Shown: positions 58,659 to 64,000 of the stretch, piece after piece
Layout: every line of letters starts with the position of its first letter
How positions within the stretch are numbered: position 1 is the stretch's first letter
Source of the DNA: Geoglobus acetivorans
GTDB lineage: Archaea > Halobacteriota > Archaeoglobi > Archaeoglobales > Archaeoglobaceae
Length of the DNA stretch: 64,000 nucleotides
Direction of reading: 5' to 3'
Assembly: GCF_039641995.1 (NCBI RefSeq)
Contig: NZ_CP087714.1
Location: 1,802,328 to 1,866,327, forward strand
Made by a program: the position numbers and the translations under genes
The notes under the pieces: model-generated
Databases searched by the model: none
What the model saw: the letters and a program-made list of their open reading frames with translations, nothing else
What the model was told of the DNA's origin: nothing

Positions 58659-60275
58659 TCACTGCACCCCTTCTGAAAACTGTTTTCTGAGGACCTTCTT
58701 GTCTATTTTGCCAACACTCGTTTTTGGCAGTTCGTTCATGAACACAACTCTGTCAGGAACTGCCCACTTCGTGATCGTCCCCTTCTCGACATACTCCATT
58801 AGGTATTGCTTGATCTCCTCCTCGCTTACGCCTTCGGCGGGGACGACAATTGCAAGCGGCCTTTCGCCCCATTTTTCATCCGGAATGCCGATCACCGCCG
58901 CCTCCTTAACCTTCGGGTGCAGGCTGAGAATGTTCTCAAGTGTCAGGGTGGAGATCCACTCACCACCGCTCTTGACCACATCTTTAAGTCTGTCAACGAT
59001 TGTTATGTATCCTTCATCATCCACCACCGCTATGTCTCCAGTATGTAGCCAGCCGCCCCTCCACAGTTCTTTCGTTTTCTCCTCGTCTTTGAGATAGGTG
59101 TCTGTAAGCCACGGCGCCCTGGTGACAACCTCACCCATCGTTTTTCCGTCGGCAGGCACATCAGTCATGTCCTCATCAACAACCCTGATGTACACAAGCG
59201 GGAAAGGTATTCCGGTTTTCACGGAAATCTTCGTTTTCTCCTCTTCAGGCAGGTCAAGAAGGTGGGGCTTCAGAAACGCTCCGGTTAAGGCAGGACAGGT
59301 TTCAGACATGCCATAGGCTGACATGGTTATGATGCCCTTCTCCCTCGCCTTTATCGCAAGGCCCTCGGGGAGCTTCGCACCGCCAATCAGAATCTTCCAA
59401 CCGTTGAACTTCAATCCTTCGGGGATGTTGTCGACAATCATCTGGAGTATGGTCGGAACGCAGTGCGTGATTGTAACACCCTCTGAGAGGACGAGCTTTA
59501 CAATCATTTCCGGCTCATACCTTCCCGGATACACATGCTTGTGTCCGAGGAGGAACATCATGTAAGGGACTCCCCAGGCGTGCACATGGAACATTGGCGT
59601 GAGGGGCATGTATACTTCTCTTTCCAGCACAAGCCTCAGGGGGGATCTGTAGGCAGCGAGTGCCACACTTCCAGAAAGGGTGTGCAGAACGAGCTTCCTG
59701 TGTGTGAACCACACCCCCTTTGGCCTCCCTGTTGTGCCGGTTGTGTAGCTGAGAGTGGCCATGGTGTTCTCATCAAAATCGGGGAAATCGTAATCGCTGC
59801 TTGCATTTTTCAGCATTTCTTCATACTCAATGTCGGTAAGGGTGTTTTCAGGCACAGTATCATCGGTCATTATCACGTAGTTCTTCACGTTCGGCAGCTT
59901 GTCCCTGAGCTTCTCCATCAGGGGGACGAAGTCTTTGAAAACGAGAACGACCTCATCATCTGCGTGCTGCATCGTGTAGAGGATGTCTTCAGGACTCAGC
60001 CTCACGTTTACCGTGTGAAGAACCGCACCCATCATTGGAATCGCGAAGTAGCATTCGAGATATCGATGGCTGTCCCAGTCAAGAACCGCCACCTTAGTGC
60101 CTTTTTTAACTCCAAGCTCCTCAAGTGCGCTGGCAAGTCTGTGAACCCTCTCGTAAAATTCAGTGTAGGTGTATCGCACCTTATCCCTGTAAACTATCTC
60201 CTGCTTCGGCGCGTAATTCACACCGCTCTCCAGAATATGCTTTATCAAAAGCTGGTAGTTATAGGCCTCATTCAT
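58659..60275 (-). CDS. AMP-forming acyl-CoA synthetase
   Basis: This ANL-superfamily enzyme activates a carboxylic acid to acyl-AMP and then acyl-CoA. The P-loop-like LSYTTGTTGRPKGVWFTH, YGMSETCPAL, the hinge motif HTGDIAVVDDEGYITIVDRLKDVVKSGGEW (longer than shown is conserved) and the catalytic lysine region SVGKIDKKVLRK are all present. A medium/long-chain substrate is the usual family use. The ATG at 60275 lies about 28 bases after the TATA box GGTATATTAG, so the message is leaderless. Upstream codons from 60296 are not expected to be translated. Confidence 0.9.
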   Translation of the reverse strand: MNEAYNYQLLIKHILESGVNYAPKQEIVYRDKVRYTYTEFYERVHRLASALEELGVKKGTKVAVLDWDSHRYLECYFAIPMMGAVLHTVNVRLSPEDILYTMQHADDEVVLVFKDFVPLMEKLRDKLPNVKNYVIMTDDTVPENTLTDIEYEEMLKNASSDYDFPDFDENTMATLSYTTGTTGRPKGVWFTHRKLVLHTLSGSVALAAYRSPLRLVLEREVYMPLTPMFHVHAWGVPYMMFLLGHKHVYPGRYEPEMIVKLVLSEGVTITHCVPTILQMIVDNIPEGLKFNGWKILIGGAKLPEGLAIKAREKGIITMSAYGMSETCPALTGAFLKPHLLDLPEEEKTKISVKTGIPFPLVYIRVVDEDMTDVPADGKTMGEVVTRAPWLTDTYLKDEEKTKELWRGGWLHTGDIAVVDDEGYITIVDRLKDVVKSGGEWISTLTLENILSLHPKVKEAAVIGIPDEKWGERPLAIVVPAEGVSEEEIKQYLMEYVEKGTITKWAVPDRVVFMNELPKTSVGKIDKKVLRKQFSEGVQ

Positions 60276-60440
60276 GATTGATTGTTTAATTTGCAAACTA
60301 ATATACCTTTTGTTAACCTGTTAACCGGCACAAGCCAGAGCATAACTGGATGTCCGGTTACTCCTTGATTCAGAATTCTGCACACCATTCTCTGAAAACA
60401 ACAGACAAAATTTTAAAAACAATTTCTTGATTGTTTGGGC

Positions 60441-61352
60441 ATGGCTAAACCGCTTGAGACGAGAGGTGCAAAACTGCTTGCCCTGATGCTCGCACTCATC
60501 ATGCTCGGCTCTGTACTGGTGTATGCTTTCAAAGGCTCTAAAACTCTGCCCGAGAGAGAAATCAAATATGAAGTAAATGGATTTAAGGAGATACTGGATC
60601 TCGTTTCAGATTCATCGAGAGTCATCTATCTGAACTTCAATTTGACAGACCCGGGACTCGTACAGCTGGTGGATGCTTATTACAAGAGTCTGGTGTCCTA
60701 TGACCCTCTGTTCAGATACAATTACATTGGTCTCGTCTCTCTCAATTCTATGTACTATGTGGAGTATCCCCAGACTCTGCCAGGAAACAACCCGTACGTT
60801 TATCTCCTCGATTCCGGAAACTACAAGGTATTCTTCAGGCATGAGAGCAAGGATGAATACATGGGTGTTACAGTTAAGCTCGTTAGGGGGTATGCGATGG
60901 CTGAGAATGTAAATCCAGTTGCTGTGGGAACATCCGACGCCGTTTACAAGTACATCGACAGAATTTCCGGTGTTGCGAAAGTCGAGGACAATTATACCGC
61001 ATATATTGAGAAAATTCCTGATTTGAATTACAAATTCGCTCTGGTGCTGTTTGGGGACCTTGCTAACAGGAGCATAAGAATGAACGGCTCCGAGGGCGAG
61101 GTGGCTGACTTCTACTTCGAGGGCATAGCCCTGAATGATTCGGGCGGATATGACAAGGTCGTGGCGATAAACTTCAAGCAGAACATCTTCTTCGTTCAGA
61201 GCAACGTCACGGAATACTACAACGTAACCAGGTACGGAGACTTGAACATAGCTTTCATGCACGATACAAACTTCACGAGGATTCTCGAAGCAAAACCGGA
61301 AATGAGAGCAGTGTTCATAAAACCAGTCGAAACGTCTGGAAATGAGAGTTGA
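60441..61352 (+). CDS. Membrane-anchored exported protein of unknown function
   Basis: One N-terminal hydrophobic helix (GAKLLALMLALIMLGSVLVYAF) is followed by a 270-residue outer domain rich in Tyr and Asn with several glycosylation sequons (NFT, NLT, NYT, NVT). No catalytic motif is visible. I start at ATG 60441. The frame opens two codons earlier at a TTG. The stop overlaps the kinase gene by 11 bases, so it is the first gene of a four-gene operon with RNA functions, but its own role is unknown. Confidence 0.6.
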   Translation: MAKPLETRGAKLLALMLALIMLGSVLVYAFKGSKTLPEREIKYEVNGFKEILDLVSDSSRVIYLNFNLTDPGLVQLVDAYYKSLVSYDPLFRYNYIGLVSLNSMYYVEYPQTLPGNNPYVYLLDSGNYKVFFRHESKDEYMGVTVKLVRGYAMAENVNPVAVGTSDAVYKYIDRISGVAKVEDNYTAYIEKIPDLNYKFALVLFGDLANRSIRMNGSEGEVADFYFEGIALNDSGGYDKVVAINFKQNIFFVQSNVTEYYNVTRYGDLNIAFMHDTNFTRILEAKPEMRAVFIKPVETSGNES

Positions 61353-62496
61353 GGGCAACACCACCATTCTTTTATTTGGACCGGGAGAATTCAGGAGCAC
61401 TTCCTCTGCCAGCATCTTCGGTGGAAAATTCAGGGAAGCCAGAGTAGAGCGCGGGAAGGTCCTTCCAGTATACTTTCCGGAGGACACTGAAGTAAAAATT
61501 ACCGGAGACTTTGTTGCAGTCAATGGCAGCACGATACCGGAAAGCTGGAAAAAATTTTCAGATAAAGATTACGGCAGAATCTTCCTCTTCGGAGAATCAG
61601 ACTCGGGAAAAAGTAGCTTCGCAGCATACGTGATGAACACAATGGGCATTGAAACTGCAATAGATGCCGATGTTGGACAGAACGACATTGCACATCCCGG
61701 TGCAATGGGAATGGGCGTTAAAAAATCGGACATCTACACTCTTCAGCACCTTGAGGTTTCCGAGGTAGCCTTTGTGGGTGTGATTTCACCTTCCGGTTTT
61801 GAATCGAGGTGTCTGAGGGCGTTCACACACCTTGTCAAAAAGGTTAGAGGTAGGGCCGTTGTCGATACCACCGGGTGGGTCAGGGGGTGGAGGGCAAGAG
61901 AGTACAAGCTGTCCAAAATAGAGACGTTCGAACCCGATGTCGTTGCCTGCTTTGGCGAACCACCGTACTATTTAGATGGTTACGAAGTTATTACACTCGA
62001 AAGTTTTGTTGTCAGGAAGAGGGACAGAGATCTGAGAGCATCAATCAGAGGGAGAAGGTATGAACACTGGCTAAACGATCTTGAAGAGGTCGAAGTTTGC
62101 GTGGATGATGTGATGACCAGAAACACATCCATGCTTCAGGGGTGCAGACTGGAGGACGATCTCCTGAGTTCGTTTGGGGATGTTGTATATGCCGAGAAGG
62201 GTTTCGATTTTCTAAACATTTACTCCGAAAACTTCGATGCTGGCAGGGAGGCCATATCGATGCTGAGGGAGTTCTACGGTGTTGCAGAGGTAAACATTAT
62301 AAAGCCGTCTGACCTCAGTGGCCTGTTCCTGGGACTTTTCAGAGGAAATAGATATCTTTCCCCTGGAATTCTAAAGGGCATCGACTTCGAAGAGAGGAAA
62401 ATTAAAATCCTTGGGCGTAAGGATATAGACACTGTTGAGTTTGGAAGCTTCAGGCTCGATGAAGACCTGAAGGAGATACTGGTGAGGGTACCATGA
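61342..62496 (+). CDS. Clp1/Grc3-like polynucleotide 5'-kinase
   Basis: The N-terminal beta domain (TTILLFGPGEFRSTSSASIFGG) precedes the kinase domain with P-loop GESDSGKSS (about residue 85) and the DADVGQNDIAHPGAMG block, then VDTTGWVRGW. Archaeal members phosphorylate 5'-OH ends of RNA (and DNA), for example after tRNA splicing. RtcB in this window joins such ends, so the two may work in opposing or linked steps. Overlaps the preceding and following genes by 11 and 4 bases. Confidence 0.85.
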   Translation: MRVEGNTTILLFGPGEFRSTSSASIFGGKFREARVERGKVLPVYFPEDTEVKITGDFVAVNGSTIPESWKKFSDKDYGRIFLFGESDSGKSSFAAYVMNTMGIETAIDADVGQNDIAHPGAMGMGVKKSDIYTLQHLEVSEVAFVGVISPSGFESRCLRAFTHLVKKVRGRAVVDTTGWVRGWRAREYKLSKIETFEPDVVACFGEPPYYLDGYEVITLESFVVRKRDRDLRASIRGRRYEHWLNDLEEVEVCVDDVMTRNTSMLQGCRLEDDLLSSFGDVVYAEKGFDFLNIYSENFDAGREAISMLREFYGVAEVNIIKPSDLSGLFLGLFRGNRYLSPGILKGIDFEERKIKILGRKDIDTVEFGSFRLDEDLKEILVRVP

Positions 62497-62888
62497 TAAT
62501 AGATATCACCACTCAGAAAAGGGAGGAAATCATCGACATAACGGATGATGTGAGAAAAGCTGTTCAGCTTGAAAATGGGTTTGTTGTCGTCTATACTCCC
62601 CACACAACCACTGCAGTCATCGTGAACGAGGCTGAAAGAGGTCTGCTTGACGATTTTATAAAAAAGCTCTCCGAGCTTGTGCCTTACATGGCAGGATACT
62701 CCCATGACCGGATAGACAGCAACGCAGATGCGCATATCAAGGCAGGTATTCTCGGAAACTCCATAACAGTTCCGGTCGTGCGTGGTGAGCTTTTGCTCGG
62801 TACCTGGCAGAGAATACTTTTTGTTGAGTTAGACGGGCCGAGAGAAAGGAGAGTCTATGTGATGACCTATGAAGCCAAGAAGGGTTGA
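62493..62888 (+). CDS. YjbQ family protein (UPF0047)
   Basis: The 131-residue protein has the family segments VYTPHTTTAVIVNEAERGLLDDF and HIKAGILGNSITVPVVRGELLLGTWQRILFVELDGPRERRVYV, including the conserved His and Glu pair. Some members have weak thiamine phosphate synthase activity, but the physiological role is unclear. Its start overlaps the kinase stop by four bases, and its end overlaps the methyltransferase by 20. Confidence 0.9.
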   Translation: MIIDITTQKREEIIDITDDVRKAVQLENGFVVVYTPHTTTAVIVNEAERGLLDDFIKKLSELVPYMAGYSHDRIDSNADAHIKAGILGNSITVPVVRGELLLGTWQRILFVELDGPRERRVYVMTYEAKKG

Positions 62889-63480
62889 AGACCGCCAGGA
62901 CCACTATTACTGGAGAGCCAAAAAGGAGGGCTACAGGAGCAGGGCAGCGTACAAGCTCAAGCAGATGAATGCGAAATTTGGATTGATAAAACCCGGTTAC
63001 TGGGTTCTCGACCTTGGGGCGTCTCCGGGAGGCTGGAGCCAGGTTGCCGCTGAACTTGGAGCCAGTGTGATAGCCATTGACCTGAGTCCAATGAAAGACA
63101 TTGAGGGGGTTACATTCATCCAGGGCGACATGACATCCGAAGAAACGTGGGAAAAAATTAGAGAAATCAGGGACAGATTTGACGTTGTTATCAGCGACGC
63201 ATCACCCAAGATCACGGGACACTGGGACATAGACCATTACAGATCTGTTGAGCTTGTTGAGGCTGCATTCAGCATCGCCAGGAGGTTTCTCAAGCCGGGT
63301 GGAAATTTTGTCGTCAAAATGTTTCAGGGCGAGGAGACTCCGAAGCTCTATGCAGAGTTTAAAAAACACTTCAGATTCAAAAAACTTCACTCCCCTCCAG
63401 CATCGAGAAAGAGAAGTTCGGAAATATATTTCATAGGCAAGGGGTTCGGAGGGAAGTTCAAACCGAAAAAAGATGAATGA
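62869..63480 (+). CDS. rlmE: RlmE/FtsJ-type rRNA 2'-O-methyltransferase
   Basis: The 203-residue enzyme has a Rossmann domain with VLDLGASPGGWSQVAAELGA and VIAIDLSPM. The catalytic K-D-K-E tetrad is complete: Lys in SRAAYKLKQM, Asp in VISDASPKITG, Lys in NFVVKMFQG and Glu in RSSEIYFIGKGF. It methylates the ribose of rRNA using S-adenosylmethionine, as in RlmE/FtsJ. It ends a four-gene operon. Confidence 0.93.
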   Translation: MKPRRVEDRQDHYYWRAKKEGYRSRAAYKLKQMNAKFGLIKPGYWVLDLGASPGGWSQVAAELGASVIAIDLSPMKDIEGVTFIQGDMTSEETWEKIREIRDRFDVVISDASPKITGHWDIDHYRSVELVEAAFSIARRFLKPGGNFVVKMFQGEETPKLYAEFKKHFRFKKLHSPPASRKRSSEIYFIGKGFGGKFKPKKDE

Positions 63481-63526
63481 CAATATTCCGACATTATCTC
63501 CATTCTGCGCTTCCATTTAATTGATA

Positions 63527-63561
63527 TAAAGTACCGTAAAGATTTGTAAAGGTCAGTAAAA
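63527..63561 (+). repeat. Four TAAA boxes spaced exactly ten bases apart
   Basis: TAAA recurs at 63527, 63537, 63547 and 63557 (units ATAAAG, GTAAAG, GTAAAG, GTAAAA). The spacing equals one helical turn, so the four boxes face the same side of the DNA. They lie about 40-70 bases upstream of the TATA box GATATATTTTT (63598-63609) of the last gene. They could be a cooperative operator or a curved-DNA element. Confidence 0.45.
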
Positions 63562-63639
63562 TATCCGGTGCCTTTTCACCCGTGACGCCTGAAACAATCG
63601 ATATATTTTTTGAGACGAAACATAAGTATGGTGATTGGT

Positions 63640-64000
63640 ATGAGGTGGTATATCGCAATAGGTGCGGTGCTTATTGTTGCACTGATGCCGGCCTTCGTCA
63701 TGGCACATGGCATGATGGAAGACGATGACGAGCATCCGTATGCAAACGACAGCATGAACCCAACATTGAATGAAACGTACATGAATAATACATACGGCAT
63801 GGGAATGGGTCCGGCAATGGGAATGGGTCACGATGATGAGGACGACCACGACAAAAATGTGACTGAAAAAAGGCATGAAATGAGAGAAAGATGGAAAGAG
63901 AGAATGGAGAAAATTAAAGAATACAGAGAGAGAATGAAGGAAAGAATGGAGCACGTCAGGGAAGTCAAGGAAGAACACAGAATGAAATACATGGAGGAGA
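63640..64000 (+). CDS. Met/His/Asp-rich exported protein, 3' end beyond window
   Basis: The open frame runs off the window. An N-terminal signal helix (WYIAIGAVLIVALMPAFVMA) is followed by a Met/His/Asp-rich segment (MEDDDEH, GMGMGPAMGMGHDDEDDHD) and then a long charged helix rich in Arg, Glu and Met (EMRERWKERMEKIKEYRERM). The composition suggests binding of copper or another soft metal outside the membrane, or a periplasmic metal sensor of CpxP/CnrX type. I start at ATG 63640 because GGTGATT lies four bases before it. An ATG at 63628 overlaps that site. Confidence 0.7.
   Translation, partial: MRWYIAIGAVLIVALMPAFVMAHGMMEDDDEHPYANDSMNPTLNETYMNNTYGMGMGPAMGMGHDDEDDHDKNVTEKRHEMRERWKERMEKIKEYRERMKERMEHVREVKEEHRMKYMEE

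Noticed and set aside
63527..63561. Tandem short repeats as a CRISPR or satellite
   Set aside because: Units are only ten bases with four core bases conserved and no spacers, so neither CRISPR nor a mobile repeat fits. A phased operator is more likely.

Overview
This window looks like a chromosomal segment of a hyperthermophilic archaeon of the Archaeoglobales, with an Archaeoglobus or Geoglobus type gene content. The lineage call rests on a Vht-type membrane hydrogenase beside an Mvh/Hdr-type complex, an archaellum and chemotaxis locus with CheF, an Alba protein, a menaquinone (futalosine pathway) gene, deoxyhypusine synthase, RIO2, archaeal Trm56, a CetZ-like tubulin, strong GAGGTGA ribosome binding sites and TATA boxes about 25 bases ahead of leaderless starts. 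The genus is an inference. I see no rRNA, tRNA, insertion sequence or CRISPR array.

Layout. 1-4.1 kb: 3' end of a CoA-transferase gene, tRNA methyltransferase Trm56, a membrane protein, cobyric acid synthase and a membrane-anchored unknown. 4.1-14.7 kb (all minus strand): two adjacent hydrogenase operons. vhtGACD encodes a Tat-exported NiFe hydrogenase with cytochrome b and its protease. hdrACB-mvhDGA-protease-regulator encodes a cytoplasmic, probably electron-bifurcating, hydrogenase/heterodisulfide reductase complex. 14.7-21 kb: ACT and Lrp-type sensor proteins, a PrsW protease, DUF460, RIO2, the tRNA thiolase TtuA and a DUF373 membrane protein. 21.1-21.9 kb: the remains of a pyruvate:ferredoxin oxidoreductase operon (front of porC joined to the back of porB). 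22-37.5 kb: two TatA proteins, RtcB, deoxyhypusine synthase, a prenyl synthase, PHP phosphoesterase, an intact 2-oxoacid oxidoreductase, CetZ, NnrD/E, a TauE/SafE permease with an apparent CUG start, a rubrerythrin-like protein, DUF763, a phosphoesterase, DUF2240, PyrK and MqnD.

37.5-38.6 kb is a gene-poor, AT-rich boundary with an orphan reading-frame fragment, a strong inverted repeat, a small winged-helix regulator and a hairpin terminator. 38.6-58.2 kb is the motility region: a hemerythrin, a complete chemotaxis operon (mcp-cheW-cheF-cheY-cheB-cheA-cheC-cheD-cheR) and the archaellum operon (arlB-arlB-arlD-arlG-arlF-arlH-arlI-arlJ plus two unusual genes). The same 26-base bipartite element lies upstream of both motility operons. 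58.3-64 kb: Alba, an acyl-CoA synthetase, an unknown membrane-anchored protein, a Clp1-like polynucleotide kinase, YjbQ, an RlmE-type methyltransferase and, cut by the window end, a Met/His/Asp-rich exported protein behind four phased 10-base repeats.

The parts fit an anaerobic H2 or organic-acid oxidiser. Vht feeds electrons from H2 to the membrane quinone pool (MqnD makes menaquinone precursors), Mvh/Hdr works on H2, ferredoxin and a disulfide in the cytoplasm, and the 2-oxoacid oxidoreductase supplies or uses reduced ferredoxin. A soluble multi-PAS receptor may link internal energy or redox state to swimming.
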